This document shows, one piece after another, positions 20,701-23,848 of a stretch of 23,986 nucleotides of DNA. Location of the stretch: the IMG/VR virus record IMGVR_UViG_3300006166_000011, positions 1 through 23,986 of that record; one strand, 5' to 3'. The translations under genes were made by a program, and so were the position numbers. The notes under the pieces are model-generated. The model saw only the letters and a program-made list of their open reading frames with translations, had not been told where the DNA came from and did not search any database. The first letter of the stretch is position 1, and the number at the start of each line of letters is the position of its first letter. Source of the DNA: a virus.

Positions 20701-22609
20701 TAAGAATACTTGCAGTAGCATTAAACTTCTTAAATCCATTAGGAGATAATGTAGCACTGAAAATATTACTACTTCCAGCAGTTCTAGGAATTAATTTTAC
20801 AAATAATTTTTCATCTGACCGTGAACCTATACGGAATCCGTCAATAGATGCAGCGAGACGTGTCTCAGGATTGAATCCTTCATCGTCTCCAAGATAAATC
20901 TTGGTCTGGTCTGATGCAGTGTTAAGATTTTTTGTAGCTGGAATATCAACTGTATAATAAGCATTCTTCTTGATATTTCCAGTAGTTGTGTCCACAATTT
21001 GTGGAGGAACAATACCAGTAACATATCCACCCTTATCCTGTGCATAGGCATAACCTTTATGACCAATAGCATGGAGTGATGTATTACCAAAGTTACTGTT
21101 AGAGTTGGTGATACTCATGTCACCACCACTTTCCATTAGGAAGTGATCAGCGAAACCAACAGCAAAGATACTAACACACTGAATGAATGCGTCTTCAGAT
21201 GCACGAACGTGGAAGTTTCTCCAGTCATCCTTCCAATATGCATCACCTTTGGTGTGATATGGAACTGTAGCAAATGCGTCTGCTAGTGATGCTTGGTTGA
21301 AAGTATTGCTATACTCGTCATACCTGATGAATGCTCTATCATCTTTCTGTAGAGACACACCAGTGTACTGAGCGATAACCATTGATTTGAAACCAGTGGC
21401 TTTCAAACCATTTGCCCAGATACCACAAATACCCCATGTCGAACGAATGGAGCAGTTAAAGACGTATGGAGATGCAGATTCAACAGAGTCAACCTCTGCC
21501 TTAACTACAGCATTAGAATCTAAACCATTAGAAGATGTATAGGTTGTGCCACTTATCAAAGAGGCAGTAGTACCAAGTGCAGCAACAGTTCCTGGTATAT
21601 TATAGGAGAACTTACGTTGATTAACTAAATCAATCTCAGAAATAGAGAATACACCATTAAGCTGATCATCTAGACCATTGTTTTCAATAGCAACGAACTG
21701 GTTCTTGAAGTAACCATGATTAACTTTACATGTTACTTCAACATTAATAGTTCCTGCTGGTGCAGAATCTGTAAGTTTAATACTCTCAACAGAACGAATA
21801 TCTGAAAGAGGTCCAACAATTCTAGTCTCCTGAATTCTATCACTGAATTCACCTGGATCATCAATTGTTGGTTGATATTGTGAAAATGCTTTAGCGACTT
21901 TCTGGTAGTACAGACCTAATTCTTCTTTATCTGCATACTCAAAAACAGTCAGTTTATGGTGAGAGAAGTTTGGTACAGCTTTTGCAGTCCAATCACCTTT
22001 TTGATAATAAACTTTACCAATTCCGTCAGTATTGTCATACAATGGTGACGAAGGTTCTAGATCACCATCTCTAATAGTGAATTGCCAGAAATAGCAACCA
22101 CCAGTTACATTAAAGATAGCAGAGCGAGCTTCTAATCTATCAGCAGGATCAGGAACAAATAATGGAGTAACAGACGTACGACGTAGATCATAACCAACAA
22201 GTGAAGAACCACGAGGGATTATGGCACCACCCTCAGTGTTATTAAACTTGTATAGTATGTTATCTGGATCTCCAATATCTAAATTAGAGTTATCAATCCA
22301 TTCATTAAGAGCTTGATCAAACGCAAAAGCGTCAATTCCATCAGCAGAAGCAAGACCTGGTCTGTTATCAATATAGTGTTTACCAGGCATCAACATGATG
22401 GTAAACTGGTCAAACCTGTCATTATCAGGTCCAGGTTGATAAGAGAATCTTGCGATCTCTAAAAATGCCCTCTGAATCGATTTAAACGGTCTGATAGGAG
22501 AGTTACCCCTACAATTAATCTCATCCGTTGCGTTAAAATCGTCGGGAGAGACGTACAAATACTTACCAGTTTTCGAACTGATAAGATTGTCAAGTCTTGT
22601 CAATGCCAT
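2768..22609 (-). CDS. Giant modular virion structural protein (tail fibre/baseplate type), 6613 aa
   Basis: One uninterrupted frame encodes a very long, Asn/Thr/Ser-rich, beta-type protein. The N-terminus (MALTRLDNLISSKTGKYLYV, then IRPFKSIQRAFLEIARFSY and MLMPGKHYI, residues 1 to about 650) resembles structural proteins I recall from marine cyanomyoviruses, possibly beta-helical. Helical modules with DARNL, GGND-WDAA and SHGLTQ motifs occupy about 653-1001 and 3618-3975. They are interrupted by the YPR/HTFVSA array (1002-3617). Short Cys repeats span 3976-4222, interrupted by one more array unit (4045-4144). From about 4223 the chain is non-repetitive, then fibre-like Gly/Thr-rich, ending in a domain with YLINAASGSNMVVYLPENAQ and the C-terminus LRGWWLIEL. 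There is no signal peptide, membrane segment or self-cleaving chaperone motif. A late promoter lies about 34 bases upstream; the Shine-Dalgarno is weak (TTGAG). The collar genes downstream suggest a tail-tip or fibre role. The structural call is secure; the exact location on the virion is inference. Confidence 0.88.
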   Translation of the reverse strand: MALTRLDNLISSKTGKYLYVSPDDFNATDEINCRGNSPIRPFKSIQRAFLEIARFSYQPGPDNDRFDQFTIMLMPGKHYIDNRPGLASADGIDAFAFDQALNEWIDNSNLDIGDPDNILYKFNNTEGGAIIPRGSSLVGYDLRRTSVTPLFVPDPADRLEARSAIFNVTGGCYFWQFTIRDGDLEPSSPLYDNTDGIGKVYYQKGDWTAKAVPNFSHHKLTVFEYADKEELGLYYQKVAKAFSQYQPTIDDPGEFSDRIQETRIVGPLSDIRSVESIKLTDSAPAGTINVEVTCKVNHGYFKNQFVAIENNGLDDQLNGVFSISEIDLVNQRKFSYNIPGTVAALGTTASLISGTTYTSSNGLDSNAVVKAEVDSVESASPYVFNCSIRSTWGICGIWANGLKATGFKSMVIAQYTGVSLQKDDRAFIRYDEYSNTFNQASLADAFATVPYHTKGDAYWKDDWRNFHVRASEDAFIQCVSIFAVGFADHFLMESGGDMSITNSNSNFGNTSLHAIGHKGYAYAQDKGGYVTGIVPPQIVDTTTGNIKKNAYYTVDIPATKNLNTASDQTKIYLGDDEGFNPETRLAASIDGFRIGSRSDEKLFVKLIPRTAGSSNIFSATLSPNGFKKFNATASILNPTGITINNKDLDAADLIEANKEFISHEAYGYITNKYPYLLDREGIDIVKCRRDIGYLLDATIQDLRLGGNINTIQSAESYYVGNNLSYITAELTETLEGYDYARDLAIASIRNFTYLRTGSETTAGTAIVDVGDTSGIVQGMTVADYDPSQFTDNKLNVGATRPASPVIPNNTYVKSVVSTTEIELGQKATYSTKKVISDRNGDARNLLLSNKLFIAAEAFDRMVLDFPSYTSPAGYGPQDCRDDLVDIVEAIAENTAYGGNDEVWDAAYHYDSGAVQYISQKKDETIRAIEYARDMSVQIMRNEKSFIFGSHGLTQTYDNTVTYEPPEVVNDRNGDARNLILANKQLIAAESVDRMLVRSSTAEYTPTDAEYDPATGDLTLDIASHGLLGPTSITASSAAYNPETGWLTITSNAHGLAAGSKVLIEDESLTLTCSMDGNGSTHTYPRSSDPISDKWIEVAEADTNTFSVDVGKSLLIGHDVTNAAYAPATGLLTATIPNHALSEGQNVRIEDGAFTFTCDQDSHATQHVYPRSSDPAYQNSVKIVADGSKHTVTGAGYNPDKGTMEFTLTNHGFSDGDKIRLDDDALVFTCAMDNNATQHSYPRKSDPASGKWVTITNTSNNTFEAHVGTTPAVTYDITNATYDPASGQLTVSVDGNHDIDVGESIKFADNALTFTCGMDGNSSNHTYPRTTDPAYNTGLEVIGVGGDYDITNANYNPSTGVLEFTVANHGLTNGELIKIAKDSLTFTCGMDNNASEHKYPRATDPYSGDWLSVYDVAPNSFKVQIADAGANVEFTPTDASYNPATGDLELTVGAHNLSVGDGIVMDDGALSFTCTMDGNQVAQSYPRANLDKASGRSLPITSVETGKFTINVGAAGSNKFITPTGATYNENNGDMVLTVGQHGFRVGTDITLKDNSLTFTCDKDAGATQHSYPRPGTDPYAGKSIAITAVGSSQHTATNVAYTPSSGVMVVTVASHGFSPGDYIQVADNSITLTCELDGNVSQKTYPRTNFDSLSNRWVPILAASTDTFTINVGSSTDNSVHTFVSASANGILKQDGTLTINVGFDADPANRYAHTFVSALTNAVEYKPQSAHTFVSALTNSVKNLPQSAHTFKRAAEHAISKRGGDVTVNVGKSPIVSFTPTNATYDPNTGLMELTIGSHSLAAGTSIKVDPNSLKFTCEMDGNYSTKSYPRITDPVNDTSIEITAASATTITIDVGQSPIVSHNVDDGSYNPATGEMTLKIGNHSLTVGESIKIDDGGVTFSCTYGNVPHTFITGATNGITDDGSNDWTAASGTTYDPITGELVLEVGSHSLTPASTHTVTDAVYNAATGAMVVTVAGHGFSNGDRVKFAEGSISLNCAMDGNVSTKTYPRRSDPTFGKWLQISSATTDTFSVDVGSSPLVQHTPTGANYNPTTGIMELTIGAHSLTIGTAVKIADNSLTFTCAEDSNATQHTYPRATDPFSDKSFAITDVTATTISVQVLSTIPSTNTTAHTFVSATNNCVTSGGNYAHTFVSATASGLKKANNTITFAQDALTFTCDADSNATQHTYPRATDPFRNETLGLDSVTATTMTVFVGFSVGSQSAKSYPRTSTAQHTAAAGTTYNPTTGVLSITTAAHNIKNGDYVQFATGALTFTCMEDNNNTQHTYPRVSDPVAGKWLEVSNVTSTTFEVQVLDVLPSTNVTAHTFVSGSANGITQKIDRSYDQAIEITGVTADTITVNVGSSSQTTDVHTFVSALTGAVKSGGGYIHTFKSADAGAVKTGGNYLHTFVSATSGALVSGGNYAHIFVSAVANGLTRYDGTVTLDVGTSSNTTAHTFVSAIPKAITTGGNYTHSFIDANPNGIKKANDRVRIDYGALTFTCDMDGHNSQHAYPRISDPAYQEDLPIAASSVNQITVNIGKTTQGNLDVSNAAYNPSTGDLTVTVGPHELEPGQDIKIIGNSIKFSCNKDNNATDHAYPRPTDPAGTTSLPVKSVGSTYHSASDASYNPSTGELSLVVANHGFTDGDRIKIADGSLTFTCDMDDNATEHAYPRLKDPVNGKWLEIYGSTTSSFKVNVGQAGASQSYTPTAATYTPATGDLVLTIPNHNIPQGKSINIAQNSLKFSCAMGDTSEIKTYPRLTDPIITNGAVVTNSTATQVTVNVGASPLVNHTPTGAAFDPATGLMTLIIGAHSVSAGDSVKLSDGAVTFTCAQDNNATNHAYPRTTIDTHTVSDASYNPTSGILTLTNSGHGMRVGDWIKIADNSLTFTCAQDSNATNHTYPRSSDPISDKWVKVSAVTIDTFAIQVLNFAPSTNTTTHTFVSATPNGVSQKRDKSYDAPVIVTATTADSITLDVGKSSDTTTHLFVSGLADSVITGGDYTHTFISADYGAVVADITENKFTPTGANYDPASGDLTLTIGSHSLAVGDGITIDDNSLTFKCQMDEEQSTKLYPRPANKALTATTGTTYNPTNGIVSITTTTNHGLMNGDFVKITDGALTFSCGFNGATGTAAEKSYPRPSDPVSGEWIKVSNVSANTFEFQCLAGTPSTNTDAHTFVSGVADAITRQTGSDYASSRSLNIIGRTANTITVNVGGAGDNQTWTPTAGDYNAETGDLILTIGQHGLREGANIVLKDNSLTFTCSKDNNTSNHSYPRPGIDPFAGEKSIPVNSIGASVHSAAGASYIPETGVLTLTVTNHGFSNGDYIQITDGSLVMTCDLDGNTVSKNYPRAGFDYPSSRWLKIANKTANTFDVNVGISSDTTNHTFVSAVGNGIKRQNGTITVNIGASPLINYTPTNASYNASSGDMILTIGVHDLQNGEKIKLASDSLTFTCTKDSNATNHTYPRVTDPAYDTDLEIKDATTTTITVNVGAGAVSDQYDHTFVSATTNAVIFNQRYTHTFVSAVANGVHFEPQSPHTFVAAVANSVKHYPTAVHTFVRAVANNIEKESGTFTVNVGAAALADQYPHQFKSASAGAIQTGGAYFHKFVSAVTNSIHKVFTIAGNQQYHNQDCIDDVVDLLEAVGDNIAYGGNDKTWDAAYSYKTGAHVAGEEEETNYVFEQAREMAAQALRNQKILVTGSHGLSQVFDKSITANEADPPTDRFGDARNLVVANKLLIADEAYERMLVQHPGFVPPTGNQQDCKDDIVDFVEEVSYNLAFGGNDRVWEMTDLYVQGMVEEVAGEEAQTIEALNHARDLMIQIARNENIVTLGSHGRTQVRDTTITANAATPVSNRHADAKDLILSNVEFAAEIALGRMIAQYPSYTWGSGYSSTDCLDDLKDVVKVVAHNTGYGGNHRVWDAANLYVAGAHASGSENETIFAFNAVRDIIKEIATNVDVTVGGHTSLSQVKNTTITDGVSNGDCNVVLSAIDTLVAILTGTITNPASLQGITRTDSLGPCEDMRSAVGVLTKIVTDAITDPSTLSGKKHTVTGSTYDPSSGALTLTIGAHSYTNGTSVHIIDNSLTFTCARDNNATQHTYPRTTDPVSTNDPTITGTTATSITVNVGVSSDTSAHTFVSSSEKIVVGGVTRTASVGSCEDVRSTLNSLFKIVIDTVETPTSLDSVTRTISNGACQSVASTITTLFQIITGTINSASYLDSIERNPVPLGLEFGPSINANATSTNSYLYFELANAVYTTLTTTPNNSITQNTTYPQCVDQANAIRQYFSNISTIIQTGLGTVPRSEPSQLSTALSSRATVFTLTQGAGSNPHDLETGTPVRLVPRPRYDIATSSYVDVDKRFVRLPNGFATNQEYYVIAPARNTKPENYGTSTTFNGTDQTKLMLASSKENAAAGIYLHSAEVEDIHPDVEIDLYQFVLDDNYDLHQYACVLDGISNTNIRTDVPHIFDVPFSNITGHTVFFREREGGALPLVGAAYASDTTVADSNGRLLGNKYFYARYQTEKVFTIHKTKSDSENGVNPITYQPGTYDFNVFANKRESPMRYDPTFVNPNTNPIIYGKWYLQVENDNGTEQIIKRLREYADGIDKTNDSWFERIKDERPANDRLYRLRYVIPQYLQSVRDPLNGFTIKTRTDETRRLVPQKLILKPVSGNVTKARFSNPVQSNEYIGYTKADFINFSLNDEVAYDPYKKDLVGNTQFAKVITSQNYISMTIQSGRYVTQGADDFLELTVFEQAVTNPALLNTKFTTLKITAPQGGSFTASKTQSTTSNRIEWSGNTTGYGYLHAILQVPGTTTWHMILKDVVGKIDYDSIDNTRFSQGTAFADLLADADFGKSLVLKDLIKKGYPEYYYRQNGSGIYTITPGDIIEDDASIQYYVDSVEDVGQIDDTFYVFNTQEIQKRIYGQQDGIYYLTAVRGNISPLPQGAGNLGNFRNFKFSQPISKLYPLNYKNDPLWYQQLDATLVDPPQSYSAADNYVHGLVRVNDFKNSLTQESVIDLLKNNAFGNNTYTQVSSSIDNRLRAQKGNAASGSEDRLIPIAGDSTVVADQRYYVELRRPSIARAGNHTFEYLGFGPGNYSTGLPQRQEVVLTEIQDFYAQSKKENGGIVFYTGLNSNGDLYIGNRKIDAITGEEVFLESATLQDSADDDETLGNLVTTFDTPVTFNEYITVNGGEAQDKRSTFNSPVLINVLGTVRNNPALVVSSFVDPAIDDGSLDRSAFVRNVETGGDIVIARNKISAAIFQFNSRRDGQAYKIQTHVVGAVPSNITPDQTGAFNASQIVQYGNAGTPDSGDFLLKGGSIGKTGSLGWIYSNYYTLIGNAVPESFSFNNTNVITLTWVSLTNQQLGITSASELRISGFSDNDFNGTWQVISNGFNPAANTLQFAIGATKNTVNNQNPRMWSDEVTTNPNIRLEYSNSNWKEWGVIGAEALRTETDAIGDYKLGINTVGRSDKASFETNFVDAKTTPRANLDVVGTAFISGKKITDYASHNTDATRTYQDRTDALMVGGDSATPENEATLRVSTANGGRVGINVTNTELDRALVVDGTSRFTDDAKFEEDIEINGGGGTNTAQVRTTITTGTIEFFPTLFEGTLDFAPLATTVHVANDSTADQFIRVGNASLHSNIWVGATPDTSTNISKIEIGGAYNNNESLSFTLIGTKSFKTKGDFQLGTARGLLDTVKLTSTAGTVEFFSGSSATSKLDFATNAAEITIAGKGGTTTIRNNLVVDSAARFNSDITLCGGFASYSFTAYRAQTGSTPFAHASGILGNNVFNSNVDLVDVIRLASNDENYNAVDTAGTGDWGGAVFQNTITQIAGTVEPLTLPALTGDQYYLPLKNRPYDSNGVQYFSEQDILLIDTDDSGGVKHPEFVRIVSLPRINVAPYWIVVERLPFGTYTATRSDHNDTTAIYKCIVQYNATWTTTTLDDTGAEENVYLSQFGGSIAIGDYIIIDREDTTSPANGVFDQGEMFKVKSLLSQVAKKLSIKNGCDTANEVTVFEVDSTSGNATIGTGGTTIVNGTFNLNGTCTTPYINATTNKKLTITNGSDITTFEVDTCTGDTTVGNHHGTAFMLAEQYGTSPAAYTKGVDVVHVYRHNPMSVISGGPATTTADNVVTATSNIEIQGNLTSFTKGDLVAIYTTNAIEIIQITDDPYTGSGGELLLPTSSNASYPGGGRGMEDTSASAFSIGANIVKLDKYDRTTTLLHDLPATQADRATALKARSPNTSDIRLEISLRDADLIAPKLDYVTLVRIGTEFFLPDSVDGTLDAFYAIKMPKQIREPNSVGTTPVKLFGGGSTTINQDLEVMSGNIRMYGSDGKTLVMSIANDDGHSGDGSLEDPKTDTAGLTLKGAAAFYGDLKIYYDNCQMHGVCSTETSFRVTNREGNILMGETFYQKGKVLSVESAIDPIFHIDNLGGAGTGGTEGPKDFKIYQNNAIDSFGIEKYWTAGGGRRHTYVAFDPTTGLGQQQDNPLQVNQNYLINAASGSNMVVYLPENAQTGDMIRFIELSGNLTYNTSLIIRALKANNVSVNIQGDGAGSRIASGAGQSLNTAWDSGELIIQTRNASFGLVYAGTVDVEGSASAQTIPPALRGWWLIEL
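9944..10684 (-). repeat. Short Cys-repeat family in the giant protein, four units
   Basis: Residues 3976-4222 hold four units of about 37 residues with the shape C-x-V/M-x-S-x6-L-x-x-I-x-T-x-T-I, then P-x-S-L and T-R-T. Examples are GDCNVVLSAIDTLVAILTG, PCEDMRSAVGVLTKIVTD, SCEDVRSTLNSLFKIVID and ACQSVASTITTLFQIITG. They are probably helical with a short turn at SL-x-x-x-T-R-T. The second unit is split by one YPR/HTFVSA insertion at 10178-10477. Unit boundaries are by eye. Confidence 0.75.
10178..10477 (-). repeat. Solitary YPR/HTFVSA unit inserted in the Cys-repeat family
   Basis: Residues about 4045-4144 (100 residues) match the large array in every landmark: HTVTGSTYDPSSGALTLTIG, then SLTFTCARDNNATQHTYPR, then TDP, ITVNVG and AHTFVSS. 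Upstream the host sequence reads DPSTLSG and downstream GGVTRTASVG; sister units read PASLQGITRT and PTSLDSVTRT without any insert. The element therefore sits within the SL-x-x-x-TRT turn of one unit. Confidence 0.85.
10685..11758 (-). repeat. Helical modules A3 (second half), A4 and A5 of the giant protein
   Basis: Residues 3618-3719 are the rear half of module A3, 3720-3851 are A4 (132 residues) and 3852-3975 are A5 (124 residues). Each module has GDARNL or ADAKDL near its start, a DC-x-DD segment, GGND/GGNH-x-VWD/E, a charged helix such as EALNHARDLMIQIARNE, and a closing SHGLSQ-type turn. The segments look alpha-helical, in contrast to the beta-type array beside them. Function unknown; probably a structural spacer or interaction module of the fibre. 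Confidence 0.8.
11764..12115 (-). repeat. HTFVSA cluster 3 (six tandem short elements)
   Basis: Six short elements follow each other at the C-terminal end of the array: HTFVSATTNAV, HTFVSAVANGV, HTFVAAVANSV, HTFVRAVANNI, HQFKSASAGAI and HKFVSAVTNSI. They are separated by 8-25 residues without a Cys/YPR core. The array stops right after the last element, at HKV, and the interrupted helical module resumes with FTIAGNQQ. Confidence 0.85.
15155..15496 (-). repeat. HTFVSA cluster 2 (six tandem short elements)
   Basis: The elements are HTFVSALTGAV, HTFKSADAGAV, HTFVSATSGAL, HIFVSAVANGL, HTFVSAIPKAI and HSFIDANPNGI. Several are joined by a near-constant GGNY linker (KSGGGYIHTF, KTGGNYLHTF, VSGGNYAHIF, TTGGNYTHSF), which points to recent tandem duplication of a unit of about 20 residues. 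The cluster is followed by a Cys/YPR core that lacks its usual N-terminal half. Confidence 0.85.
17325..17575 (-). repeat. HTFVSA cluster 1 (four short elements)
   Basis: HTFVSASANGI, HTFVSALTNAV, HTFVSALTNSV and HTFKRAAEHAI occur in a row; the last three are linked by KPQSA and LPQSA. The same PQS-type linker occurs in cluster 3 (HFEPQSPHTF), so clusters 1 and 3 appear to be related blocks. Confidence 0.8.
19607..20101 (-). repeat. Helical modules A2 (complete) and A3 (first half) of the giant protein
   Basis: A2 (residues 837-969, 133 residues) starts DRNGDARNLLLSNK and contains QDCRDDLVDIVEAIAENTAY, GGNDEVWDAAY, an ETIRAIEYARDMSVQIMRNE helix and SHGLTQ. A3 starts the same way (DRNGDARNLILANKQLIAAE) at residue 970 but breaks off after DRMLVRSSTA at residue 1001, where the YPR array begins. 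The missing portion reappears 2,616 residues later. Confidence 0.85.
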
Positions 22610-22642
22610 AATTGCTCAAGCTGATCTAGTCTGTGCTCGTTT

Positions 22643-22650
22643 TATTTATA
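22643..22650 (-). promoter_or_regulatory. T4-type late promoter TATAAATA for the giant gene
   Basis: The minus strand reads TATAAATA, an exact match to the T4-family late promoter octamer, which is recognised by the phage sigma-like gp55 and needs no -35 box. Its last base lies 33 bases before the ATG at 22609, leaving room for a short leader. It would drive the giant gene and both collar genes as a late transcript. It is the only clear copy seen between genes here. Confidence 0.8.
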
Positions 22651-22670
22651 CAAGCAAAACGTTGATTACG

Positions 22671-22701
22671 CTTAGGTTCTAAGGAATTCACATTCTTGTG
22701 A
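22671..22701 (-). other. Two short inverted repeats between the HNH gene and the late promoter
   Basis: CTTAG-GTT-CTAAG (22671-22683) and TCACA-TTCT-TGTGA (22688-22701) are 5-bp stems with small loops. Neither is followed by a strong T-run on the minus strand, so they are weak terminator candidates. Upstream of them, AAATC...GATTTTTT on the minus strand (about 22717-22739) is another AT-rich possibility. The remainder of the 134-bp gap holds the late promoter, a T-arm-like sequence at its edge, and no further gene. Confidence 0.35.
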
Positions 22702-22743
22702 TTTTAACCCAGTTCTAAAAAATCCACACAAAGAGATTTGAAC

Positions 22744-23097
22744 CTATGACGGTAATAGTACCAATTCAGGTAAGTCTCTGAGACCTGCATGAACCATCCT
22801 ATGACAGTTAGCACAAAGAGGAACACACTTGTCAACTTCTTGCTTCAAATCTGCATATGGACCTGTCCTAATAAGACCTGTTATACTTACTGTTTTTTCA
22901 CTATTATCTGCATGGTGGAGATCCATAACTGGAACAGGATATTGTATGTTACAAATAACACAAGGGTTTGACTTAGCATCATCAACCAACTGTTGTCTAT
23001 TTTTTGGACCACGTTGATTCATTCGTTTAGTTTTCCCATGCTTTCTTGCCCACTCACGTTGGTATTCTCTATTCTTTTGTTTGTCCTTTATCGGCAT
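22744..23097 (-). CDS. HNH endonuclease, 117 aa
   Basis: This is a small zinc-binding HNH nuclease of the phage type. Residues C46-x2-C49 and C95-x2-C98 form the metal-binding knuckles; DLHH (59-62) and CHRMVH (98-103) supply the HNH-fold histidines. A basic N-terminus (KDKQKNREYQREWARKH) suits DNA binding. The start MPIKDKQ is preferred over an upstream ATG at 23157 because GGAGG lies 6 bases before it (23104-23108) and free-standing phage HNH proteins typically begin this way. It overlaps the end of the small upstream ORF by 29 bases. Free-standing HNH genes in phages often act as homing endonucleases; target and activity here are unknown. No intron boundary is visible. Confidence 0.85.
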   Translation of the reverse strand: MPIKDKQKNREYQREWARKHGKTKRMNQRGPKNRQQLVDDAKSNPCVICNIQYPVPVMDLHHADNSEKTVSITGLIRTGPYADLKQEVDKCVPLCANCHRMVHAGLRDLPELVLLPS

Positions 23098-23218
23098 GTA
23101 AAACCTCCAATGCTTTACGTACTTCAGGAGTTTCTTCCCACTCCCAAGTCTCTTCACGACCTTTCTTATCAGTCTTCTTAAAAGTTTTCTTCACGATTTC
23201 AGAGCTCCTTAGTTTCAT
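23069..23218 (-). CDS. Small charged protein, 49 aa, function unknown
   Basis: The frame starts MKLRSSEIVKKTFKK, continues with GREETWEWEETPEVRKALEV and ends GQTKE. It is rich in Lys and Glu, with a basic first half and an acidic Trp-containing middle that may form a helix. Its ATG overlaps the oxygenase stop (TAATG), so translation is probably coupled. An alternative GTG start at 23194 would give 41 residues and has AAGGAG 10 bases upstream (23205-23210). Its last 29 bases overlap the HNH start. I do not recognise the family. Composition, tight coupling and frame length support a real gene. Confidence 0.65.
   Translation of the reverse strand: MKLRSSEIVKKTFKKTDKKGREETWEWEETPEVRKALEVLHADKGQTKE
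23104..23108 (-). promoter_or_regulatory. Shine-Dalgarno GGAGG deciding the HNH start
   Basis: The minus strand reads GGAGG, then TTTTAC, then ATG at 23097. This is the strongest ribosome-binding site in the window and selects the 117-residue HNH start over the longer reading. It lies inside codons of the small upstream ORF. Confidence 0.8.
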
Positions 23219-23760
23219 TATTGGAAAAAATTAAAATTTATCACACACTTGAATCGACTATCAAGTTGACTCACACCCCTATGTTTTAGATTTGCTGGAA
23301 ATTTTACTAAACGATTAGCAACTGCTTCTGTTACTGTACCATCTTCAAATTCTGTGTATCCATCACATGTATTGACATAATATATGGCGGTTGTCATTGT
23401 ATCAGAAGGAATTGGATCCCCATCTACCATTTCTGCCCAATCATAGTGAAAGTCACTATGAAATCTCTTACTCTTTAGTGGTTCGAAATTTGCTTTAATC
23501 TTATGCAATGCAATAAAATCAAGTCTATTTACTAAAGGGAAAATGGACTGAAAATCTGGAGATATTTCATATTTAAAAATACCACCGTGAGATTCTTGAA
23601 AATAAAACGGGTGAGTAAACTGATAATTGTCAACATCCTGTTCATTTGGACCACGTGTAACTTTGTGTTGCTGATATGTCCATAAAAGAACACCTCCCAT
23701 GAAATATTGTTCAAGTTGTTCGAACTCTTGTTGTGGTAAAAAGTTATCTAATATTTCCAT
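23218..23760 (-). CDS. 2OG-Fe(II) oxygenase superfamily protein, 180 aa
   Basis: This is a probable 2-oxoglutarate and iron(II) dependent dioxygenase of the prolyl-hydroxylase-like class often carried by marine T4-like phages. The iron triad is readable as H101-x-D103 (RFHSDFHYDW) and H160 (NLKHRGV); R169 (DSRFKCVINFNF) is placed to bind the 2-oxoglutarate carboxylate. TTAIYYVNTCDGYTEFEDG (123-141) is the usual strand pair between the metal ligands. The N-terminus MEILDNFLPQQEFEQLEQYF fits complete members, so the gene looks intact. Its ATG lies 15 bases after the tRNA 3' end with no clear Shine-Dalgarno, so it is probably on the same transcript as the tRNA. Its substrate, whether protein, nucleotide or small molecule, cannot be told from sequence. 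Confidence 0.85.
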   Translation of the reverse strand: MEILDNFLPQQEFEQLEQYFMGGVLLWTYQQHKVTRGPNEQDVDNYQFTHPFYFQESHGGIFKYEISPDFQSIFPLVNRLDFIALHKIKANFEPLKSKRFHSDFHYDWAEMVDGDPIPSDTMTTAIYYVNTCDGYTEFEDGTVTEAVANRLVKFPANLKHRGVSQLDSRFKCVINFNFFQ

Positions 23761-23774
23761 GATTTAATACAATA

Positions 23775-23848
23775 CGGGACAGAGGGGATTTGAACCCCCG
23801 ACCTCTGCCGTGACAGGGCAGCGTTCTAAACCACTGAACTACTATCCC
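23775..23848 (-). tRNA. tRNA-Asp (anticodon GTC)
   Basis: The minus strand folds as a complete cloverleaf of 74 bases. The acceptor stem is GGGATAG with CTGTCCC (one T-G pair) and discriminator G; the D-arm has TTCAGTGGTTTAGAA; the anticodon stem is CTGCC with GGCAG around the loop CTGTCAC, giving anticodon GTC; the T-arm is GGGGG-TTCAAAT-CCCCT. CCA is not encoded. Phage tRNAs are usually taken to support translation of late genes whose codon use differs from the host's. Confidence 0.95.

Noticed and set aside
22744-23157. Longer 137-residue reading of the HNH gene from the ATG at 23157
   Set aside because: The first 20 residues are the out-of-frame reading of the small ORF, while a strong GGAGG precedes the internal ATG at 23097.
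23532-23714. 60-codon minus-strand frame inside the oxygenase gene
   Set aside because: It overlaps fully with a well-supported enzyme in another frame and has no recognisable features.
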